A stretch of DNA of 64,000 bases from Merdibacter massiliensis (GTDB lineage Bacteria > Bacillota_I > Bacilli_A > Erysipelotrichales > Erysipelotrichaceae): the NCBI RefSeq assembly GCF_900155395.1, contig NZ_LT699728.1:124001-188000 (forward strand). The letters are read 5' to 3'. The notes beneath the pieces were generated by a model. It worked only from the letters and a program-made list of their open reading frames with translations. It did not search any database and was not told where the DNA came from. Positions 42,984 to 50,932 of the stretch are shown one piece after another; the first letter of the stretch is position 1, and every line of letters begins with the position of its first letter. The position numbers were made by a program, and so were the translations under genes.

Positions 42984-43956
42984 TTGACAGTTCCTCTTGT
43001 TTTTTTATAACAACAGAATCATACATCATCATGACAATCCCTTCATCATAGTTACCAATATCTTCTCCGTTTTCAACATTCTCTATATTATTTTTAATGA
43101 GTTTAACAAAATCTACTCCAGCTCCATATGCATGCAAATACGCTCCACCAAACCTAGGATTAATTTCAGAAAGATAATAATTTCCATTCTTATAAAAAAA
43201 ATCGATATCTATTGGTCCATTAAATTGAAAACATGTGACAATTTTTTTTATAAAATCAAATAATACAGGATCTTTGAATGAAATAGTTTTATTAGCACCA
43301 CCAATTTTAGTTTCAATTTTCTTTTTTGTAAAGATACTAATTGGCTTGTGACTTATCATATCGACATAAACATCTGCATCTAAATCCAAACCATCCATAT
43401 ATTCTTGGATAATTAGAAAACTGTTCTTTTCACAAATTGCTTTTAATTCTTCAATACTATTTATTTTCTTTGCTCCTACACTTCCACTACCAGTTCTTGG
43501 TTTGACAAAAACAGGTAAGCGAATTTCGCCTTTATCATAATTAATTTTAAAATCTTGAAAGCTAGAATATGTTTTAATAGTAGTAATATTTTGTTTTAAT
43601 AAATATTCATACATTTTATATTTATCAAAACATAGTTCAGCAGTTTTTAAAGATGGTGCTAATACTTTTACATTAATGCTCTCAAATAAATCGCGATTCT
43701 TTGCTAGAATTTGAATTTCCGGATCGATAAAAGTAGTAATTGCATCAACCTTTTCTTCTTTACAAATTTCAATAATTTTTGATAAATATGACTCATCATC
43801 AATACGTGGAACAATATAATATTTATCTGCTAGATATAAAGCAGGAGCATATTTACTATGATCTGTAGCAATAATTTGAACAGAGTTTTTCATAGATTTC
43901 TTGAAATCTTTTATTAACTCACCACGACGACCAACACTACAAAATAATATATTCAT
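42976..43956 (-). CDS. ATP-grasp family ligase (cassette B)
   Basis: The 326-residue product starts MNILFCSVGRRGELIKD after AAGGAG. The ATP-grasp fold is shown by RLPVFVKPRTGSGSVGAKK (ATP-binding loop), FLIIQEYMDGLDLDADVYVD and FYLSEINPRFGGAYLHAYG (Mg-binding Glu/Asn). It resembles CarB-like ATP-grasp proteins in polysaccharide loci, which form amide or peptide-like bonds. With the neighbouring PLP decarboxylase-like and epimerase genes it may make or attach an amino-acid-like substituent; this is inference. Confidence 0.82.
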   Translation of the reverse strand: MNILFCSVGRRGELIKDFKKSMKNSVQIIATDHSKYAPALYLADKYYIVPRIDDESYLSKIIEICKEEKVDAITTFIDPEIQILAKNRDLFESINVKVLAPSLKTAELCFDKYKMYEYLLKQNITTIKTYSSFQDFKINYDKGEIRLPVFVKPRTGSGSVGAKKINSIEELKAICEKNSFLIIQEYMDGLDLDADVYVDMISHKPISIFTKKKIETKIGGANKTISFKDPVLFDFIKKIVTCFQFNGPIDIDFFYKNGNYYLSEINPRFGGAYLHAYGAGVDFVKLIKNNIENVENGEDIGNYDEGIVMMMYDSVVIKKQEELSNE

Positions 43957-43982
43957 TTTAAAAATCACTCCTTAAAAACTTC

Positions 43983-45008
43983 TTATTGGTAATTTAAATA
44001 CTTCTTTTCATACTCTTCTCTTGTTCCCCAAAGTTTAGAAAATGGTTCAGTTATCATTTCATGCTTAAAATCTTTTAACATTTTTATATAGGTATATTCT
44101 GGATAATAATGTAAATCTCTAGTTGTTTTTGAATAATCTAACATTGACTGTAAAGTATCTGGTTTAGTTTTATCATATTGAATTAATGATTGATTTCCTC
44201 CTTCAGAGAATACTTCAACGATACCATGAATCATTTCATCCAAAGAAACTCGTGTTGGTGAACCTATATTATAAAAGCCACCAGCTAAATCAGATTTCAC
44301 TGCATTAACAATTACTTTTGTAAAATCTTTAATATATACCATTTCTTTTACTCTATTCGGATTTCCATATATACTAATTGTTTCTCCTTTGCTAGCTTTA
44401 TCCATTAACATACGATATGGCATCATTCGCATCTTTCCATCAGCGTAATGGTAAGCATTAGGATGATATTGATAAATAGTAAAAAAACGTAAAATAAATC
44501 TAGATATTCCATATTCATTATGATAGTTTTCAATTAAATCAACTGCAGCATTCTTTGCAATGGTATATATACTATGGTCTCCAGTTGGTGGAAAAGATCT
44601 TGGGGAGTCAGGATCAATTGGTTTTCCCGTTTCATGTAAATATGATAAATCATATGGAGTTGTTGGGAAAATAATTTTTTTTATACCTTCTTTACGCATA
44701 AATTCAAGAACATTCATTGTTGCTTCAGTGATTGTTTGAATTAATTTTTGTGGATTAAAAGCACAACGTGAGGGTAATTCACCAGCTAAATCCACAACTG
44801 ACACAATATTTTTATTTGAAAGAATATTGAACGATTGATTATTTGTAATATCAATAGAATAGTACTCAATCCCTTTTTCAGCAAAAAAGCCATTATCACT
44901 CTCTCTTTTTCCTGCTGCAATCACGTCATAACCAGCTTCTTTTAAGGCTATAGCACTATATGCCCCTAAATTACCAGTAGCTCCCAAAACCAAAACTCGA
45001 CTATTCAT
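43983..45008 (-). CDS. NAD-dependent epimerase/dehydratase (cassette B)
   Basis: The 341-residue extended SDR starts MNSRVLVLGATGNLGAY, with GAGGAGG upstream, and overlaps the decarboxylase-like gene by 8 bases. The glycine motif GATGNLGAYSAIAL and a Tyr-Lys pair in YTIAKNAAVDLIENY are seen, with PTTPYDLSYL before it. The substrate is unknown; it is coupled to the ATP-grasp gene downstream and the fold-type III PLP gene upstream. Confidence 0.83.
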   Translation of the reverse strand: MNSRVLVLGATGNLGAYSAIALKEAGYDVIAAGKRESDNGFFAEKGIEYYSIDITNNQSFNILSNKNIVSVVDLAGELPSRCAFNPQKLIQTITEATMNVLEFMRKEGIKKIIFPTTPYDLSYLHETGKPIDPDSPRSFPPTGDHSIYTIAKNAAVDLIENYHNEYGISRFILRFFTIYQYHPNAYHYADGKMRMMPYRMLMDKASKGETISIYGNPNRVKEMVYIKDFTKVIVNAVKSDLAGGFYNIGSPTRVSLDEMIHGIVEVFSEGGNQSLIQYDKTKPDTLQSMLDYSKTTRDLHYYPEYTYIKMLKDFKHEMITEPFSKLWGTREEYEKKYLNYQ

Positions 45009-46194
45009 TGACTTTTTCCTCCTCATTTGAATATATATCGTAATATTCTTTTGTATTCATTCTTCTTCTTACCTTAAAAATACTATTTTTAGATTGTACA
45101 TAGACTTCTGGAAAATATCGAATAAAAGGACCTCCAAAAGTCATAGTATATGACCCAACTTTGTGATATATTATCTTATCTCCTTTTTTTAATGGAAAAT
45201 AATTAAATATATTCATTATCCTATCATGATCCATGCACGTATAACCACATATAATCTGTTTATCTAAAATTTCTTTCTTTGTTTCTGATATAACCGAATA
45301 AAGATACTTTGTTTTTTTCCAAAGAGGATCTATTAGTATTCTGCTCCCATCCGTAGTAATGATATTTGCATTATTTGTGTGTTTTGAATCTATAACAGTT
45401 GTACATAGATCTACAGTTGATCCAATTATGGCAGAACCTGGTTCAACAATTAATTGTACACGCATTAAATCAACTACATCACGTAATTCATTTGTAATAC
45501 ATTTGATATAATCGTTTGCATTTGGTTTTCCTTCTACTCCACCAAAAAAACCACCACCAATATCGATATAAGACAATTTAATATTATATTTTTTAATTAT
45601 TGTCTTACAATATCTAGCTATTGCGCAATAAACTTTAATACTTCTTGTGATACTATTACAATGAAGATGTAAGCCAATAGGAATCTTACCATAAATTGAA
45701 TAGACTTGGTTAATTACTTTTTCAAGTTCTCCATTTTCTACTGAAAAACCAAAACGAAACCCATCTTCTTGATACCCAATATCTTCTTGCAAAAAAATTT
45801 GTGGATCAATATTTACTCTTATACCTAAATTCCCTTTAATTTCTGGCTTAAAATTACATAAATATTCCAATTCATTTTCTGAATCAATATTAACAAAAGA
45901 GTGATTTTCAAAGGCATTTTTTAATCCAGCTTCCGTTTTGATTGGACCATTAAAAATAATTTGATTATCGGTAAAACCACATAATTTCGCTAATTGATAT
46001 TCTTCATCAGATACAGCTTCAACTGCAATATTTTGCGCTTTTAAATATTTTAGAATCCACGGTAATGAATTAGTCTTTATTGAATATGCAATCAAAGAAT
46101 TTGGCCAATATTTATTTAAAGCTCTTTTAAAACAAGATATATTATTATTCAATTCCTCTTCATAAATAAGATAGTAAGGAGTTTTCACTTTCAT
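45001..46194 (-). CDS. Fold-type III PLP enzyme, DAP/Orn decarboxylase family (cassette B)
   Basis: The 397-residue protein has an alanine-racemase-like barrel followed by a beta domain. The PLP lysine is in LIAYSIKTNSLPWILKYL. The phosphate-binding glycines appear in YIDIGGGFFGGVEGK, and the substrate-side Cys in IICGYTCMDHDRI. YEEELNNNISCFKRAL at the N-terminus is as in LysA. The length fits diaminopimelate or related decarboxylases, but its location in a polysaccharide cassette suggests a dedicated amine or amino-acid modification. Confidence 0.83.
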   Translation of the reverse strand: MKVKTPYYLIYEEELNNNISCFKRALNKYWPNSLIAYSIKTNSLPWILKYLKAQNIAVEAVSDEEYQLAKLCGFTDNQIIFNGPIKTEAGLKNAFENHSFVNIDSENELEYLCNFKPEIKGNLGIRVNIDPQIFLQEDIGYQEDGFRFGFSVENGELEKVINQVYSIYGKIPIGLHLHCNSITRSIKVYCAIARYCKTIIKKYNIKLSYIDIGGGFFGGVEGKPNANDYIKCITNELRDVVDLMRVQLIVEPGSAIIGSTVDLCTTVIDSKHTNNANIITTDGSRILIDPLWKKTKYLYSVISETKKEILDKQIICGYTCMDHDRIMNIFNYFPLKKGDKIIYHKVGSYTMTFGGPFIRYFPEVYVQSKNSIFKVRRRMNTKEYYDIYSNEEEKVNE

Positions 46195-46820
46195 TCACCA
46201 TCCTCTCCAGTAAATTCCATCATAGTATATTGTTTAGTACTGCTCGAATCAATTCCTTCTCTTTTAAATACCAAACAAATAGTGCTGACAATGATTTTTA
46301 AATCTAACAAAAAAGTTAAATTATTAACATATTCTATATCATATTCAAATCTGCGTGACCATGTAGTCTCATTTCTTCCATTTGTTTGCGCCAAACCTGT
46401 TAATCCTGGTCTAACATCGTGACGATGTTTTTGAAAATCATTATAGAGAGGAAGATATTTTGTTAAAAGTGGTCGCGGTCCAACAATACTCATATCTCCC
46501 TTTAATATATTGAATAATTCAGGTAATTCATCTAGAGAAGAATTTCTTAAAAATTTTCCAACTTTAGTTAACCTCTTTATATCCGGTAATAAATTTCCAT
46601 TTTCGTCTCTCTCATCTGTCATACTGCGAAATTTATACATCTTAAATATTTTTTCATTTTTACCTGGACGTTCTTGACAAAAGATTATTGGGCTTCCTAA
46701 TTTGATTCGAACCAATATAGCCACGATCAAAATAACGGGACTTAATGCAATAAGTGCAATCAGTGACAATATAAAATCAAAGAATCTTTTAAAGAATAAA
46801 CGATACATTATTGGAAACAT
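46191..46820 (-). CDS. Initiating sugar-phosphate transferase, PglC/EpsL-like (cassette B)
   Basis: The 209-residue protein has MYRLFFKRFFDFILSLIALI as N-terminal membrane element (ATG 46808 is an alternative start), then MYKFRSMTDERDENG, SSLDELPELFNILKGDMSIVG and PRPLLTKYLPLYN. This is the minimal PglC size. In PglC systems the donor is UDP-diNAc-bacillosamine; the dehydratase (48807) and aminotransferase (46808) upstream match that pathway. It overlaps the aminotransferase by 13 bases. Confidence 0.9.
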   Translation of the reverse strand: MFPIMYRLFFKRFFDFILSLIALIALSPVILIVAILVRIKLGSPIIFCQERPGKNEKIFKMYKFRSMTDERDENGNLLPDIKRLTKVGKFLRNSSLDELPELFNILKGDMSIVGPRPLLTKYLPLYNDFQKHRHDVRPGLTGLAQTNGRNETTWSRRFEYDIEYVNNLTFLLDLKIIVSTICLVFKREGIDSSSTKQYTMMEFTGEDGE

Positions 46821-48034
46821 CCTTTCACGATTTCAATAATTTGTTCTTGTTCTTCCTTAGTCATCTTATTATCGCTTGGTAAGCACAAACCTCTTTCAAA
46901 GATATCTGCTCCAACATCTAATGCTTTTCCTTCGATATAAGCGTTTGTTCTTGCTCTCCCGTTTCCATCTTTTGTAATGAAAGGATTCATACGATAAATC
47001 GGCTGCATGTGCATTGGCTTCCAGATTGGTCTTCCTTCTGCATTATACTTTGCTAAAGTTTCTAGTATTTCAGTAGGGCATGATTTGCCTGGCTCGCTTA
47101 TATATAATGCTTCATTTTCTCCACGTACTTGTTTACACATTGCTTCTTTGTCAATCAATAAACAAGATAACCAATAGTTTGGTACACTGTTTATTTCATC
47201 ATATGGATTCATAATAACCGGAAGATCTTTGAATCCTTCTTTATACCGTTCATAAATTGCTTTTTTCTGTGCAATATGTTCTTCTAGATATGGAATCTGT
47301 CCGCGTACGACACCCGCAATGACATTCGACATGCGATAGTTGTATCCAACTTCTTCGTGTTGGTACCAAGGTGCATTTTCTCTTGCCTGCGTTGACCATT
47401 TTCTAGCTTTGTTTGCTTCTTCCAGATCATCAGTAAGCAACATACCACCACTTGATCCGGTAATGATTTTATTTCCATTGAATGAAATAGCTCGAATATC
47501 ACCGAAATTTCCAGTTTGGATTCCTTTGTATGTAGCGCCTAAAGATTCAGCTGCATCTTCAATGATGATAGCACCATGTTTTTTGCACACGCTTTGTAAT
47601 TCTTCAATCTTTCCAGGTACTCCATACAAATGAGCAATCACGACAACTTTAACATCTGGATATATCTCAAATGCTTTCTCTAAAGCAATTGGATCCATAT
47701 TCCATGTATCATATTCCGTATCAATAAAAATAGGAATACCACCTTCATACACCACAGGATTTAATGTTGCCGCAAAGGTCATGTCCGAACAAAAAACATG
47801 ATCACCAGGTTTGACTCCTGCCAGCTTGACAGCTAGATGAAGTGCTGCAGTCCCACTGGATAATGCCACCGCATATTTGCATCCAACTTTTTCTGCAATC
47901 AATCTTTCCACTTCATCGATGTTTTTACCCACTGTAGACATCCAATTGGATTCATAAGCCTGCGTGATGTATTTCAGTTCATCTCCATGCATGGTTGGAC
48001 TGGATAACCAGATCTTATGTTTAAATTTTTCCAT
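46808..48034 (-). CDS. DegT-family sugar aminotransferase, PglE/EpsN-like (cassette B, first gene)
   Basis: The start MEKFKHKIWLSSPTMHGDE at 48034 has GGGAGG 7 bases upstream, inside the 705-bp repeat. The 408-residue PLP enzyme shows ALSSGTAALHLAVKLAGV, SDMTFAATLNPVVYEGG, IIEDAAESLGATYKG and the lysine in SFNGNKIITGSSGG. Family members aminate UDP-4-keto-6-deoxy-GlcNAc. The required dehydratase is two genes upstream, on the other side of loaP. Confidence 0.9.
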   Translation of the reverse strand: MEKFKHKIWLSSPTMHGDELKYITQAYESNWMSTVGKNIDEVERLIAEKVGCKYAVALSSGTAALHLAVKLAGVKPGDHVFCSDMTFAATLNPVVYEGGIPIFIDTEYDTWNMDPIALEKAFEIYPDVKVVVIAHLYGVPGKIEELQSVCKKHGAIIIEDAAESLGATYKGIQTGNFGDIRAISFNGNKIITGSSGGMLLTDDLEEANKARKWSTQARENAPWYQHEEVGYNYRMSNVIAGVVRGQIPYLEEHIAQKKAIYERYKEGFKDLPVIMNPYDEINSVPNYWLSCLLIDKEAMCKQVRGENEALYISEPGKSCPTEILETLAKYNAEGRPIWKPMHMQPIYRMNPFITKDGNGRARTNAYIEGKALDVGADIFERGLCLPSDNKMTKEEQEQIIEIVKGCFQ

Positions 48035-48054
48035 AAATCCTCCCTCATCCCATA

Positions 48055-48084
48055 GAAAAAGAACATACATTGCTATATGTTCTT
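48055..48084 (-). terminator. Intrinsic terminator between loaP and cassette B
   Basis: Same 9-bp stem (AAGAACATA/TATGTTCTT) and five-T run as in the left copy, directed into cassette B. Confidence 0.75.
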
Positions 48085-48591
48085 CCTTACGATCTCTAAG
48101 CCGACTTTTGCTTTCCTTTGTTCTCCTAAGAATTCAATCTCGATCTCTGCAATTCGTTTATGCCGGTCGATCCGTTTGATCAATCCTTCTTTTCCTTTCA
48201 AAGGTCCGCATTCCACGATGATCTTGTCTCCCTCGATATAGCCCGTTGACATGTCAACGATCTGTTCTTCTTCACCAAACGATTTTAGAAAAGTTACTTC
48301 ATCTTCTGGCAGGGGATAGATCTCTTGCTTGTTCTTTCCAAGCATCTTTGTCAGATCAGGTATCTTCTTTAATGCCTGATACAGTCGTGTCGGATCATCA
48401 CTGATCATGAATACATAGCCTGGAAATAAGATCTCGGTTCTCTCGACCCATTCTCCTCTGTATTTGCGAAGCCGTTTGCTGAAGGGGATGAAGCTTTTGC
48501 TCAGGCATGGTTCATCGATCAAAAGATCGCACGCTTTGATGACCCATTGTTCTTTCCCTGTACGTACTTGTATGACGTACCACTGTTCCAT
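48073..48591 (-). CDS. loaP: LoaP-type NusG paralogue, processive antiterminator (copy B)
   Basis: The 172-residue protein is identical to copy A; the gene has three silent differences from it. NGN domain plus C-terminal KOW motif (YIEGDKIIVECGPLKGKEG). The start at 48591 follows GGAGGT. This copy lies 190 bases downstream of a strong promoter and between the dehydratase gene and the cassette B aminotransferase, so it is the copy most likely to be expressed in the present orientation. Confidence 0.92.
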   Translation of the reverse strand: MEQWYVIQVRTGKEQWVIKACDLLIDEPCLSKSFIPFSKRLRKYRGEWVERTEILFPGYVFMISDDPTRLYQALKKIPDLTKMLGKNKQEIYPLPEDEVTFLKSFGEEEQIVDMSTGYIEGDKIIVECGPLKGKEGLIKRIDRHKRIAEIEIEFLGEQRKAKVGLEIVRKNI

Positions 48592-48651
48592 ACGCTGCAC
48601 CTCCATAAGAATATGCTTCGCCCATCCATCATGTTTCATACATGGTAGACA

Positions 48652-48681
48652 GTTGTGTGATGATCCTATCATCGAAACAAC
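48652..48681 (-). promoter_or_regulatory. Leader hairpin, candidate LoaP recognition element (copy B)
   Basis: Same two-part hairpin as at 21241-21270 (GTTGT/ACAAC and GATGAT/ATCATC), about 93 bases downstream of the inferred transcription start and 61 bases before loaP. Confidence 0.5.
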
Positions 48682-48780
48682 GCGACACTGCGACGATTGC
48701 TTCTTTGATATTCTTTTTCATGGATAATCCGGAATTATCCTTTATTTATAAAAGCGGTGTAACCGTTTTTACCACGTGAC

Positions 48781-48809
48781 ATTATAGCACAAAATGTAAT
48801 GAATGTTTA
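48781..48809 (-). promoter_or_regulatory. Extended -10 promoter driving loaP copy B and the attached cassette
   Basis: On the minus strand TAAACA, a 17-base spacer and TATAAT with a TGC extension directly before it. It overlaps the stop codon of the dehydratase gene and lies 40 bases outside the repeat, so it is not duplicated on the left. Confidence 0.75.
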
Positions 48810-50684
48810 TGCTATTTCCTTATCTTTAATAATTTTTAACATTGTATTTCTGAAAATTTCACGGGAAGCGTTTTCAGATAAGAGTTTTGATAACACTGTT
48901 AATTTCTCTTCAATTTCTTCTTTTGTAATGCCCATGACATGGTTTACAAAGATCAGATCGTTCTTCGTTTTCGATGTATCTTCTCCATCCAGGCGCAATT
49001 CTTCAAACATCTTTTCACCAGGACGAAGCCCGATTTCTACGATATCAATATCTTTATACGGTTCTAAACCGGATAAGCGGATCATCTTTTCCGCAAGATC
49101 CAAGATCTTGACAGGTTCCCCCATATCCAGTACAAAGATTTCTCCTTTGTCTGCATAATAACCAGCCTGCAGTACTAACTGCGCAGCTTCCGGTATCGTC
49201 ATAAAATAACGAATGATATTTTTATCTGTGATGGTCACAGGACCACCTTCTTTGATCTGATTCTTAAAGATAGGAATGACAGAACCATTGGAACCTAATA
49301 CATTGCCAAAACGAACCGCTGCCATTTTGGTAACTCCATTATTCCCGTTTGCCTGCAAGATCATTTCCGTCATACGTTTTGTGGCACCCATGACATTGGT
49401 TGGATTGACTGCTTTATCTGTTGAAATCATGATGAAGCGGGATACTTTATTCTTGATACAGCATTGAATGACATTGTTTGTTCCAAATACATTATTCTTC
49501 ACTGCTTCCATCGGTCTTGTTTCCATAAGCGGTACATGTTTGTGTGCCGCTGCATGATACACTACCTCCGGCTGTTTTTCCTTGAAAATCGAATCAATGG
49601 CAACCCGGTCACGAATAGATGCAATAAAAGAATCAATGATGATACTTTTATCCATTCTGCCATGTACACGATCCCGATTAAATTCTTGTTCCAGCATATA
49701 TAAGCTGTTTTCATTGATATCGATCATGACCAGTTCTTTTGGCTTGAATTTCACGATCTGACGGCACAATTCCGAACCAATTGATCCTCCGGCACCCGTT
49801 ACTGCAACCACTTTTCCAGAGATATAGGAACGGATCTCTTGTTGATCCAAATGAATTTCTCCTCGTCCCAGCAGGTCCTCGATGCTGATATCTTCTACTG
49901 GATAGTGTTTCGGAGCATCTGGGTTCTCTAAGATTTCATCGCCTTGTTTCATGATCTTTGTTTCTAAATGCAAATTCTTGCAAATATCATAAATCCGGCG
50001 AATATCTTTTTTCGATGCACTTGGTATCGCAATAAATGCTAAGGTAATCTGATATTTTTCTACAACATCCTGCATATGTTGCGTATCTGCCAAGACTTTT
50101 TTGCCATAAACGATCTTGCCGGCTCTGGCATCATCGATAAATCCAATGACATTGGCATCAAACGTATGATTTTGAATGATCTCTTTACATAAAATATAAC
50201 CAGCATCTCCTGCACCAATGATTACCGCATTGGTTGTCTTCTTTCCTTCTGATTCATGACGTCGCAATAAACGATAACCCAATCGCACATTGCACATCAA
50301 TAAAATTACGAACACACCGGTAACGACTACAGTACGCATTTCCATGCCGCGAATCGGCATCCAAGGCATTAACAGCAAGGAACATATAACCGCAACGATC
50401 ACTGCCATAACGATTCGAAGAACTTCGGAAGGTCCTGTATATTTCCATAAGCTCTTATAAATACGGAATAATAAGAAACTTACTAAATATACTCCCATCG
50501 TCAATAAAAAGCCTTCCGCGATCGAACCGCTTTTTACATCTTGAATTTCTTTAAAGCGAAAATTTAAGCTGGCGATATAAAAAGCAAAGAAATAAGATAC
50601 TGCCACTACTGCCATGTCCACCAGACAGATGATCACAGATCGATACTTCTTATAAATTGGATTCTTTAAAAACTTACTAATCAT
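48807..50684 (-). CDS. Membrane UDP-GlcNAc 4,6-dehydratase, PglF/CapD/EpsC family
   Basis: The 625-residue protein has four N-terminal membrane helices (residues 15-125), a CoA-binding-like Rossmann segment (AVIIGAGDAGYILCKEI), then the catalytic SDR domain with VAVTGAGGSIGSELCRQI and STDKAVNPTNVMGATKRM. Met replaces the usual Tyr of YxxxK, as is typical of this dehydratase group. It makes UDP-4-keto-6-deoxy-GlcNAc, the substrate of the DegT aminotransferases that open both cassettes. It lies outside the loaP repeats and so stays put if the cassettes invert. Confidence 0.92.
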   Translation of the reverse strand: MISKFLKNPIYKKYRSVIICLVDMAVVAVSYFFAFYIASLNFRFKEIQDVKSGSIAEGFLLTMGVYLVSFLLFRIYKSLWKYTGPSEVLRIVMAVIVAVICSLLLMPWMPIRGMEMRTVVVTGVFVILLMCNVRLGYRLLRRHESEGKKTTNAVIIGAGDAGYILCKEIIQNHTFDANVIGFIDDARAGKIVYGKKVLADTQHMQDVVEKYQITLAFIAIPSASKKDIRRIYDICKNLHLETKIMKQGDEILENPDAPKHYPVEDISIEDLLGRGEIHLDQQEIRSYISGKVVAVTGAGGSIGSELCRQIVKFKPKELVMIDINENSLYMLEQEFNRDRVHGRMDKSIIIDSFIASIRDRVAIDSIFKEKQPEVVYHAAAHKHVPLMETRPMEAVKNNVFGTNNVIQCCIKNKVSRFIMISTDKAVNPTNVMGATKRMTEMILQANGNNGVTKMAAVRFGNVLGSNGSVIPIFKNQIKEGGPVTITDKNIIRYFMTIPEAAQLVLQAGYYADKGEIFVLDMGEPVKILDLAEKMIRLSGLEPYKDIDIVEIGLRPGEKMFEELRLDGEDTSKTKNDLIFVNHVMGITKEEIEEKLTVLSKLLSENASREIFRNTMLKIIKDKEIA

Positions 50685-50720
50685 CTTTCTATCATCCTTA
50701 TCCCTAATAATAACAAGACT

Positions 50721-50749
50721 ATTTTAAACATCTCTATCAAAATAGTCAA
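50721..50749 (-). promoter_or_regulatory. Promoter of the dehydratase gene
   Basis: On the minus strand TTGACT (50744-50749), a 17-base spacer and TAAAAT (50721-50726), 36 bases upstream of the start codon. Confidence 0.75.
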
Positions 50750-50883
50750 AGGGTAACCAAATATTACATGTAAAGAAACTGTATAATCTTTCACTGCCCT
50801 CTTTTACAATATTGTGAGGGTGTTGGTATTTCCCCATTCTATTTTACTATATTTGCTGTAAAATGCAAATTCCCTTACAAAAT

Positions 50884-50925
50884 GCAAAAAAGCAACAAGT
50901 TTTGCAGTCATTGCTTGTTGCTTTT
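50884..50925 (-). terminator. Terminator of the LCP gene
   Basis: A 10-bp stem AAGCAACAAG/CTTGTTGCTT (50890-50899 with 50914-50923) is followed on the minus strand by six T. It separates the LCP gene transcriptionally from the dehydratase gene. Confidence 0.8.
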
Positions 50926-50932
50926 CATTCTG

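Larger units (their letters stand above)
48036..48740 (-). repeat. 705-bp loaP block, inverted repeat copy B
   Basis: Counterpart of 21182-21886 (coordinates of paired bases add to 69922). It carries the same leader hairpin, loaP, terminator and ribosome-binding site. Sequence identity stops at AGGATT before the cassette start codon and at GGATAA on the outer side, beyond which a strong promoter is present only here. Confidence 0.9.
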
